Of a stretch of 64,000 nucleotides of DNA, positions 55,550-64,000 are shown piece after piece. Origin of the DNA: Bagarius yarrelli (lineage: Eukaryota; Chordata; Actinopteri; Siluriformes; Sisoridae); NCBI GenBank assembly GCA_005784505.1, contig VCAZ01000038.1, positions 1,337,898-1,401,897 of the forward strand. The letters are read 5' to 3'. Within the stretch, counting starts at the first letter, position 1; each line of letters starts with the position of its first letter. The notes under the pieces were generated by a model. That model ran no database searches, had not been told where the DNA came from, and saw only the letters and a list, made by a program, of their open reading frames with translations. The position numbers and the translations under genes are program-made.

Positions 55550-55743
55550 CAGGGGTGGGCAAGCTCGGTCCTGGAGGGTCGGTGTCCTGCAGAGTTTAGC
55601 TTCAACCCTAATCAAACACGCCTGAACCAACTAATCGAGATCTTGCTAGGTACACTTGAAACTTACAGGTGGGTGTGTTAAGACGAGATGGCGCTAAACT
55701 CTTCAGGACACCGACCCTCCAGGACAGAGATTGCCCACCCCTG
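55550..55743. mobile_element. hAT-type MITE, intact, 194 bp
   Basis: Ends CAGGGGTGGGCAA and its complement TTGCCCACCCCTG are flanked by identical 8-bp duplications, TTCTAAAG (55542-55549 and 55744-55751), the hAT signature. The interior is largely palindromic: 'tcctggagggtcggtgtcct' pairs with 'aggacaccgaccctccagga'. No coding capacity, so it depends on a transposase elsewhere. Confidence 0.95.
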
Positions 55744-56529
55744 TTCTAAAGAGTCAATTTGGATAATTGAAAAAAAAGATAAATACAATAAATGCTAATT
55801 AGTCTTGGATGTTGTTAATATTAAATGCTAAGCTAATATTAACAGTCCTGTTATTTTATGTTATAAAATACACAATAAGTTTATTCTCCGTTATAAAATT
55901 GTCCCTCAGGCAGCAATTATAGGCAAACATTTCCTTTATAACATTTTTTTTATGTTTACAAATAATGTGAAAGAAAATGGAAAAGCTTGAATGTAATAAT
56001 ATAAGATACTTAGGATGTGGCGCAGATTCTAAAACTGATTTGCCTGTAATAATGAAAAGCTGTTACTTGGTATTTGGTACTGCATCAGTTCTATTTTATG
56101 ACGTCTTAAACAGCAAAATTAATTTAAATTCAAATGCTGCAGATTTTGTGTCGCAATAATCCCAAATTTACTATAAACCACTGATAGCGCTCTATTGAGT
56201 TGGGTTAATAAATTGGTTCCATGACAGTGATTAAATTTGTCTTCAGTTTGACACTGTGACAGTCTACAATGTGTTTTGGGAAAATTTATATTATAACTAT
56301 TAATAAAATGCAAAAGATCAAAATGCTAAAATGTATGTATGTATTCCTAAGTAGGTTCGGTAAATCATCTAGCGTTTTTTATGCATCTATTTAAAATAAT
56401 TTTAATATGCAGGACATTTAACATTCAACAAAAAAAACCCTGTGTGAAACTATAGAATTTCTGAATGTGAAACTATAGAATTAAAAATGATCAGACTTCT
56501 GCTTTCCTGTCCTTCCGTCATCTTTTTTG
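55744..56529. other. no gene seen
   Basis: AT-rich unique DNA. The small frames at 55977 and 56119 overlap on opposite strands. Confidence 0.55.
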
Positions 56530-56725
56530 AGGGAAGTGGTGGAACAGAGGTTAAGGTGTTGGACTGCTAATTGGAAGATTGTTGGTTCGATTCATAGAAT
56601 TGCCGTCAACTTGCCACTGCTGGGCCCCTAAGCAAGGCTCTTAACCCTCCAATTGGTCAGTTGTATAAACGAGATAAAAGAGTCGGTCCAGATAAGGACA
56701 TCTACCAAAAGCCATTAATGTCATT
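56530..56725 (+). mobile_element. SINE-A, full length
   Basis: 'gggaagtggtggaacagagg', 'ggttcgattcatagaatt', 'cccctaagcaaggctcttaa' and an altered tail 'gtcggtccagataaggacat'. Confidence 0.88.
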
Positions 56726-56747
56726 TATCTGGGATTGGACAGGATTT

Positions 56748-56823
56748 TGGGGAAGTCGTGGGACAGTGGTTAAGATGTTGGACTGCCTTCTAAAAAATAA
56801 GGGCTCGAGTCCCAGAACCACTA
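56748..56823 (+). mobile_element. SINE-A head fragment
   Basis: 'gggaagtcgtgggacagtgg', 'gatgttggactgcc' and 'gggctcgagtcccagaacca', ending where REP-F begins. Confidence 0.8.
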
Positions 56824-56824
56824 A

Positions 56825-57046
56825 CTATAACAAAATATTGTTATTAACCATTTTAATTATAATTTCAATGCTAGTCTTGACTCTGACATTAACTTTGACT
56901 TGCTATCTATCGCAATACAATGAAATCATTCAACAGCGACGCATTTTCACATATTTAGCTGTTCTAACTGTGCTTATTTACGTCACTGGTATAAGTAACA
57001 GTGGGTGGTTTTTCGGTCCTTCGGCAAACCTACCGCCTGAACCACC
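56825..57046 (+). repeat. REP-F copy 2 (unassigned dispersed repeat)
   Basis: Collinear with 16963-17226. It lies within the longest open frame of the window (56661-57173), which starts in a SINE-A tail; the frame's hydrophobic middle is therefore repeat DNA, not a gene. Confidence 0.7.
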
Positions 57047-57389
57047 AGAACCAATCCAATCCTTAAGAAAACTTAAATTTGTGTTATTTTGTAGTAAAAA
57101 ATCACTTGAAATAATTCCCCATTCTGCAGTTCATTGTTCTTTAGGTTGTTGCTATGAGTATTTTCAGCCTTAGACACCAACCGGTGGATGACTGTATGAT
57201 GAAAACACTTTAAAGATTTAAAATCCACCTGATTGCTTCGATTCTACTGGATTTGTAGGAGGATTGTGCTCTCAAGACTCAGGCAATCTGATAATACCTA
57301 GAATAACAAAATCAACTGCAGGTGGCGGATCCTTTTCTTATCTAGCACCCAATAATGTCTGTTCTTTGTTATTCCAAACTCACCGTCGC
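57047..57389. other. no gene seen
   Basis: Unique sequence. Confidence 0.5.
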
Positions 57390-57765
57390 CGCCATCACTT
57401 AAAGACAATAAGGTAGTTTCTCAGTGATATCTTGTCTTCTGGACGGCCATCCTGACAAGACCACAGAAACTTTACTGCAGTATGGGTAACCTACTGGTTT
57501 ATATGGTCAGAGAAGAACTGTCCCCCCCCCCCCACCCCCCCCCCACCCCCCCGACTAAACCTGGTTTCTCCAAAGGTTTTTTTTCTCTGTTCTGTCACCG
57601 ATGGAGTTTTTGTTTCTTGCTGCTGTCGCTCCTGACTTGCTCAGGATAATTTATAGATATCAATCAAATGGAGTGTTTTAGTGAGTGTTTAATATTGTCT
57701 TTTCTGACGTAATTCTGTAAAGCTGCTTTGAAACAATCCTGATTGTTTAAAACGCTATATAAACT
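57390..57765 (-). mobile_element. REP-D, long copy with poly-C tract
   Basis: Reverse complement of the 10.2-kb copy: 'atcttgtcttctggacggcc', 'ctgtcaccgatggagttttt' and 'taaagctgctttgaaacaat'. A C-run of about 32 bases with two A interruptions (57522-57553) replaces the 'gggggg' of the other copy. Confidence 0.85.
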
Positions 57766-57945
57766 CTTTCAGCAGTCCACCTGAATTCAACGCTGCCATG
57801 ACCTACATGTCATGTCAAAAACTAATATTTTTACTGTGACAATGACCATCAACTAAATAGTACATTTATCAAATATACCGATTCATTTTTTAAATATACC
57901 TATTCTAAATGAACCTATGTCTTTTTTGAAAGTTATATTTTGGGA

Positions 57946-58060
57946 ATTTTGCCTTTATTAAAGAGATATGACAGGGGTTAAGGGGGGAGGGGGATAAACC
58001 TGGTTCTCCTGGTGAGCAACAGCACCATGTGGGTCTTCTTGTAAAGACATGGGCTTTACA
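57946..58060 (-). mobile_element. REP-E
   Basis: 'ggaattttgcctttattaaa', G-rich 'aaggggggagggggataaac' and the reverse-complemented tRNA-like 'ctggttctcctggtgagcaa'. Confidence 0.65.
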
Positions 58061-58319
58061 TTTACCTGCTCCTTAACTCGACACTGAACAAAATCAGTTC
58101 TGGGTTTCTTCACGTGACAGTCGGAGGAACTTTATCAATAAAAGCTTCTATGTTGTCGAGACCTGCTGTCGGTCTAAAGTTCAGGCTATGTGAAAGTAGA
58201 TACTGAAAAAAAACTCCAAAATTGTTATAGATTTGATTTTGTTCTTTAATCACAGTGAACAGCAAAGCTGGATTTACAAATTTTTGGAACGGCATCCGAT
58301 TTTATTGCCAGAATAAATG

Positions 58320-58506
58320 AGGGGAAGTGATGGTTTAGTGATTAATGTGTTGGACTGATACCAGAAAGACCGGGGTTTAATTCCCAGCACCACCAAGCCA
58401 CCGCTGTGGGCCCTTAAGCATGGCCCTTAACGCCCTAATTGCTCAGTTGTATAAAAGAGATAAATGTAAGTCGCTTGGGATAAGAACATCTGCCAAAATG
58501 CTGTAT
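58320..58506 (+). mobile_element. SINE-A
   Basis: 'gggaagtgatggtttagtga', 'gataccagaaagaccggggt' and tail 'gtcgcttgggataagaacat'. Confidence 0.92.
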
Positions 58507-58737
58507 TTTGGTGATACAACACAATCATTTCTTCACCTTGTATAAGATAATAGACTGAAATGTACTGTAACAAATATAAAACCATTTTCTTCTCATTTTC
58601 TATCTCTGTATGAACTACCATAGAATCTTGATAGACTGTCATGTTTTGTTTGTGGCTGCAGATCGTTTGCAATTAATGACTGCTTGAAAATGCTGGGTGT
58701 GTTTCCTCATAATGCTCTGCCAGAACTGCAATGCAGT

Positions 58738-58834
58738 CATTTTATGGTCCTTTTCCAGTGAACCAGAGTCCACATTTTATGGTCCTTTTCCAGTGAACCA
58801 GAGTCCACATTTTATGGTCCTTTTCCAGTGAACC
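58738..58834. repeat. 35-bp tandem repeat, 2.8 units
   Basis: Units start with 'cattttatggtccttttcca' at 58738, 58773 and 58808, and are identical over their length. The third is cut after 27 bp. Confidence 0.97.
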
Positions 58835-59217
58835 TTTACATTTTTGGAGTCCATTTTAGCGAACCATAAGTAGTCACACAAATTTTATAAAACTAATGAC
58901 TAATACAGTATAATATATGATACTCAACATTTGTAGTGGATTAAAAACATTTATCAAATTCGTCCCAAGACCAGAAAAAACATACCTCCTCACTGTATTA
59001 GTACAATGTCGGTACTAAAGTGGGTTAAACCCTTTAATGTCAGTTCCGAAATGTAGTCGTGGGTTGAGAAGAGCCGAGTAATTCCCTTTATTGCAGTCTG
59101 ACAACGTTGACTTGCAACCAGAAGTGTATGTTCCCACCACAAAGGCCACCAAAAATGCAGGGACTGGGTTATCTGAGTTAAAATGGTCCTTGCACAGTGA
59201 AAACGTCTTTTCGCCAA
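58835..59217. other. no gene seen
   Basis: Overlapping frames on both strands at 58990-59282 show no motif and run into the adjacent SINE. Confidence 0.5.
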
Positions 59218-59306
59218 TTTACGGGCATTTAGCAGACGTCCTTACCCAGACAAACGTACATTTATCTCTTACATACAACTGAGCAACTGAGGTTAACGGC
59301 CTTGCT
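59218..59306 (-). mobile_element. SINE-A tail fragment
   Basis: 'gggcatttagcagacgtcct', 'acatttatctcttacataca' and 'gaggttaacggccttgc'. The head is absent; a CTGT run follows directly. Confidence 0.85.
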
Positions 59307-59415
59307 GTGTGTCTGTCTGTCTATTTATCTATATGTCTGTCTCTCTCTCTATCTATCTATCTGACTATCTCACTATCTATATGTCTGTTTCTCTGTCTGT
59401 CTGACTATCTATTAT
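59307..59415. repeat. imperfect TCTA/TCTG tetranucleotide repeat
   Basis: Mixed CTGT, CTAT and CTCT units with 'tgactatctcactatctata' interruptions of the same kind as in the 60-kb array. Confidence 0.9.
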
Positions 59416-60067
59416 TCTTCTGATGAATGTTGACCTTAAATGATTTAAAAATGCACCTTAAATAAAATTATTTTTTGTTCTGGTTTTAAGTGCAGGCTTT
59501 TATACTATATTAAAAATTAAAATCAATTTTTTTTTTTTTTTGTCAGAAGCGATTCTAGTTATAATGCCATTCAGGACTGTTTTGGCCCATAAATTAAATA
59601 TTTTATTTCACTATTAATATTTCCCTCTGGAGGCAAAAACAGTATAACCCACTGAGTATAGCAGAACCTCTTTACAGTGCTCATTTATCACTTACCGTTT
59701 TGGCGTACTGAAAACTGTTCGAGCCTGAAATGCTAATTACATTGTCGTGTTTACTTACCTTACTAAGCCAATTCCAGATAAAAGTGGTCATGCAAATCCC
59801 TGAAATGTCAGCAGTGTTAATTATCAAGAAGCCAACAAAATGGTGTATGTCCCACATCAAGCGGAACAGAAAGTAATAAGCAAATGCTGCTTTTCAGCAG
59901 TTGCACAATTTATTGACAGTCAAGGGTTAAACTGGTTTAATGGAAGATTCTTTGTAATAGACAGTGAAAAGGATTAGAAACACACCAATTATATATCAAA
60001 CTGAGACATGGATTAAAGTGAAGTAAGTAGATTAAAGAATACAAAGAACAGCAGCACACACATATAA
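59416..60067. other. no gene; possible conserved non-coding block
   Basis: 59690-59945 is repeat-free and carries the POU octamer ATGCAAAT (59790-59797), 'gctaattacattg' and 'gttaattatcaag'. A regulatory element is possible. Confidence 0.3.
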
Positions 60068-60684
<617 letters not shown>

Positions 60685-60685
<1 letters not shown>

Positions 60686-61244
60686 GAATCCAGTTTTTAC
60701 TTTTGTCTGTAAAAGTGCATCTTAAATGAGGTCTGATGTAGCGGTTTTGTCACTGGCCCCAGAGGGCGGGTGTAGCGGCACCGAAGGTCCAAATCTGACT
60801 GGCTGACGATTCTGTCAATAATACTTGTTACGAAACAGATGACAATGACATCTTTCATCTAAAGGGTAGTGCTTTTTTTATAGTATACCAGCAGAGAAGA
60901 CTCGTCCCTGTATGTACAGTATTTATTTGTATATCTATATGCAAAGCAGACAGTAATATAGAAATAGGATAGAAACTCGTAATAAAAACATAACATCTTT
61001 TTTTTAGATGTAAAAACTAGCTATTAATATTCGTTAGAGCTTTCCAGTAATTTCTCATATCTACGCTGGAGCATTCCGTTATATCTTCCCAGAGGGTTAC
61101 TGTCCTACTGATTTACATTTGCAGTCTTCTCCGTCTTCCTCACACTTTTCTTTTACTATTATTATTATTATATATGTAGGAACGTCTAGGTATATTGAGT
61201 AGGCAAGAGAAAATGGAATAGAGCCGTTAAAAGTAAGACAATAT
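60685..61244. other. no gene seen
   Basis: 60745-60890 shares 'gccccagagggcgg' and looser matches with 25990-26100. The rest is unique. Confidence 0.5.
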
Positions 61245-61380
61245 TAAAGGCTCACTAAAACACTCAGTTCAGTTTAATTAATATCTGTTAATTAAGAGTT
61301 TCCAACTAAGCAAGTCCGAGGCGACACCGGCAAGAAACCAAAACTCCATCGGTGACAGAATGGAGAAAAAAACCTTGGCG
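61245..61380 (+). mobile_element. REP-D fragment
   Basis: 'ggctcactaaaacactcagt', 'ccaactaagcaagtccgagg' and 'aaactccatcggtgacagaa' to 'aaaccttggcg'. Confidence 0.82.
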
Positions 61381-61539
61381 TCTTTTTGACGTCAGTTTAA
61401 TTTGCATATTGAAACTATATCGGCCGTCTTTTCAACATCAATTGCCCACTGAAATATATACAGTGCAGAATGATTTATTTATTTTTGGTCTGCCTAAAAA
61501 TCTAGAATATGTTTAAAACTCAACAGCTCAAGAGTTCTC

Positions 61540-61985
61540 ACCTCCACCAGATGTTCTGCTCGCATTACTCATCTCCTGCATGATCTTCACTGGCTCCCTG
61601 TGGCGTTACAGATTCACTTTAAGATATTCCTTCTAACCTTCGAGGCATTAACAGGTCCTGCGCCTCCAAATCTGTCTGACCTACTGTACCCCTACTCTCC
61701 TGCCTGGTCCCTCAGATCATCTGAGCTTTTTCCTCATGTTCGGATGTTTACTAGAGGTGGTAGGTCACTGGGTGTTAATGCTGCTAAATTATGGAATGCA
61801 CTACCTCATACACTCCGAAATATACGATCTTTGTCTACCTTTAGGCTAAAAACATCTGTTGAATGTATATTTTGGATAATGTGGCTTCATCGCTTTATGT
61901 GTTATATTGTCAATGTTGGTATGTACTATGTGAAGTGAACCTGAGCAATAAAAAGGCGCTATATAAATAAAATAATAAATAATTA
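61540..61985 (+). mobile_element. L2/Rex-like LINE 3' end, coding tail preserved
   Basis: The frame over about 61570-61860 reads 'HDLHWLPV' (after a frame shift), 'ALQIHFKIFLLTFEALTG', 'PPNLSDLLYPYSPAWSLRSS', 'GVNAAKLWNALPHTLRNIRS' and 'STFRLKTSVE', the standard C-terminal end of fish non-LTR LINE polymerases. It is followed by an AT-rich 3' UTR and 'aaaaaggcgctatataaata' with an (AATA)n-type tail. 5'-truncated; different from the 15.9-kb copy in sequence and part retained. Confidence 0.92.
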
Positions 61986-63440
61986 TTAATATTTATACAT
62001 TTTTTTCCGGTTTCAAAACACAGCATAACGAAAGCAATTCATACCAATTTTCGAAACTTATGTTGTGATTTTCTGAATGTAACCTGATAAAACAAATAAT
62101 CCAATTAGGCAACCAGTGTAACCTTGTTTGATTGGCAGATTGTTTAGAATAAACCATTGGTTTTTTGGGGGTTTTTTTTTTACATGGATTGTTCTAATTT
62201 GTATCCATGAATCCTTCTGTGATGAGGATATGGAACAGGAAGTAAGATCTTTGATGGACAGTGCCCATTCGCTGAACATTTTAGGAGAGATTAGAGCTGC
62301 CAATGGAATCCTTTCCTGCAATATGCTTCTGGAATTTAATCTGGGTTACGTCTATCACCCTAACAAACAGTACAGCACGTTATAGTCTGACAAAACCGAT
62401 GAATCTTAGCACTAAAGTAGACAAAGCAATTTATTGTAATAAAGTGCGAATGTTAACCCCTTATATTCCCTGGTCCATTCTCTAGTGGATTTACCCGCCA
62501 TTTTGGATGAAGCTTAGCTGTGTATGTATTTTTTATTTCCTAATGATATTTTTACCCGGGCAAAGTCACCATCGCAGAAATTCTCAAAACACACCAACAT
62601 GTTTATTTGCGGTGCAGTTTTGCAACTACAATCTGATCAACCTGAAGGCCCAATTGGATTTTATGGAATATTCAAACAGGCAGAAAGGATGATGTGTAAG
62701 GATTTAGAAATGCTGAGCATGCAACGAATAATTTGGTCATAAAACACACACACACACACACACACTTTTTTCCGCGCCAACACCATCCTGCACCCTCTGT
62801 TTAAATTTATTACACTGCAGAAAAGAGAAGTAGCCATTTTGCATACTGGATTAGCCAACACTTCTCTCCTACCTTTCAACCACCGCTTATCTATCTGTAA
62901 CTGTAGTCTGCATTATAGAACGGACTGCTACTTGACAAAAAAAACGCTACAACCCACACACATAAAAACACAGGTTATTAATATGAATGATTATTGTTCA
63001 GAGAAATCTGGACATTACCTGTAGGTCAGTTTTGTGGAGAGATGCTCTTTAAAACAATTATGCCTGGACATATTTAGACTTCAATCTTAGATACTGACAT
63101 CCAAAATCACAAATTTCTCTGTCAATGGTTCGAAAAATGGCGTATGCAAGACGAGTAATTTGTCCGCGCATATAAGTACGCGCAATAAAGTAAAAGGAAT
63201 GTTCTCGCTTGACGTACTATTTCTTCCCTTATTTTAAACAATGCATATAATAATGACTTAACATATGCGAAGCGTCAAGTTTCTTGTAGTTTAATTGCAC
63301 CGGTTTAACATCATTCAAGTTTAAGATTATTTTAAAGTTGCTCTGCTGTGACATCATTATGTCACATGTCAGTATCAGATGTAGTATGTGTAAATTTCAT
63401 GTCCAATAACCTCATTTGCACCCTTGTGATCTTCATTTGT
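61986..63440. other. no supported gene
   Basis: Several 60-87 codon frames overlap on both strands without motifs. A (CA)n run lies at about 62743-62765. 63130-63185 is CpG-richer and holds 'gcatataagtacgcgc', a TATA-like site 300-500 bp upstream of the foldback element. Confidence 0.45.
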
Positions 63441-63920
63441 TTGTTCCCGGTGAAGAGTGCGGGTGTGTAGGGTGTCCTAATTCTCTGGTGAGCTTCTCTG
63501 TCCCGCCTACATGTGGCTGGACTTCGCTTAAGGATATTACCCAGAATTCATCTGGTGGTGTGACATTACAAGCAGAGTGGTTTTGGTGGACTTTTGGGAA
63601 GAGCGTGACCAAAATGGACAAGGATAGAAAAGTTGCTACGTCCTCATCACGACACTACTCAGACAAAAAAAATGGTGGTGCCGGTAGTCGCGCTGTTTGC
63701 AGTATTACTTACACTTAACTTCCTATTCTTGAGCTTTTTGTCGCGGTAAGTCCACCGAAAACCTATCTACTGGTTTGAAACGTCACACCACCAGCAGAAG
63801 CAAAGTCTGCTTGGATCCGCACTTACAGAAAGTGTGCATTAAGGGCACAAGTAGGCGGGGTGAAGAAGTTCACTAGAGAATTTGGACACCCTACACATTC
63901 GCACTTCTAAGTGGGAACAA
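63441..63920. mobile_element. foldback (long inverted repeat) element
   Basis: The left arm 63441-63595 and right arm 63749-63920 are imperfect inverted copies. 'gtgtagggtgtcctaattct' pairs with 'agaatttggacaccctacac', 'cccgcctac' with 'gtaggcggg', and 'ggtggtgtgac' with 'gtcacaccacc'. The ~150-bp spacer differs from the arms and holds an ATG at 63672 opening 25 codons, starting MVVPVVALFAVLL, which are hydrophobic and meet a donor-like G|GTAAGT at 63746. No transposase is present and the family is unassigned. Confidence 0.85.
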
Positions 63921-64000
63921 GTGCGGGTATCAGACAGGGTCTTAATCACTAAAATTAATTAGTATTTTTAATCATAATATTTCTAATGGATGTTCTTTTG

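Noticed and set aside
56661..57173. Longest open frame (170 codons, hydrophobic middle, Pro-rich end)
   Set aside because: It begins in a SINE-A tail, crosses a second SINE-A head and then REP-F, which recurs at 17 kb without the frame. Not a gene.

Overview
The window reads as vertebrate, almost certainly teleost, nuclear DNA. It is AT-rich and full of microsatellites, with many degraded Tc1/mariner, hAT, RTE-like and L2/Rex-like elements and several dispersed tRNA-headed SINE-type repeats. The commonest SINE (called SINE-A here) ends in the teleost motif 'gtcgctctggataagg..tctgccaaatg', of the kind described for catfish and zebrafish SINEs. Together with the Tc1 copy at about 11.4-12.4 kb this suggests an otophysan fish, perhaps a catfish; that is inference. 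There are no operons, no prokaryotic features, no rRNA or bona fide tRNA genes, no CRISPR, and no recognisable endogenous retrovirus.

I cannot support a single complete host protein-coding gene. The long open frames are either transposon remnants or chance frames. Three places could be host gene pieces: a CpG-richer stretch with strong splice donors at 28.25-29.70 kb (+), a possible 91-bp exon at 36332-36422 (-), and a short hydrophobic open frame ending at a splice donor inside a foldback repeat at 63672-63745 (+). The window is best read as intergenic or long-intron DNA, possibly near a developmental gene, because a few low-complexity-free AT-rich blocks (49.7, 53.1, 55.1, 59.8 kb) look like conserved non-coding elements.

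Family names used below. SINE-A: head 'gtggctcagtggttaaggtg', tail 'gtcgctctggataag'. SINE-B: head 'ggcagtggtggctcaaatgg', tail 'ctaagatgggatatgt'. SINE-C: head 'ggcagcacggtggcttagtg', 3' end 'gggtatagaagatgaatgaa'. REP-D: unit with 'aaactccatcggtgacagaa'. REP-E: SINE-like unit ending 'aataaaggcaaaaatgcc'. REP-F: an unassigned pair at 17.0 and 56.9 kb.

Layout: 0-7.8 kb mostly unique with a few SINEs and a pentanucleotide array; 7.8-9.1 kb hAT-like element split by an RTE LINE; 10.2-13.9 kb REP-D, SINE-C, two Tc1 elements and SINE-B; 14.9-18.5 kb LINE fragments, REP-F and a short telomere-like tract; 19.3-20.3 kb second hAT-like copy split by a SINE; 21-27 kb SINEs and a Tc1 relic; 27.3-27.9 kb long TTATC array; 28.2-29.7 kb possible promoter/first exon; 30-43 kb SINE-rich, including five SINE-A copies within 1 kb; 43.3-49.1 kb two RTE copies each carrying an expanded 36-bp coding unit; 51.6-54.6 kb minisatellite and microsatellites; 55.5 kb intact small hAT MITE; 57-61 kb REP-D, REP-E, SINEs and a large TCTA/TCTG array; 61.5 kb LINE 3' end; 63.4-63.9 kb foldback element.
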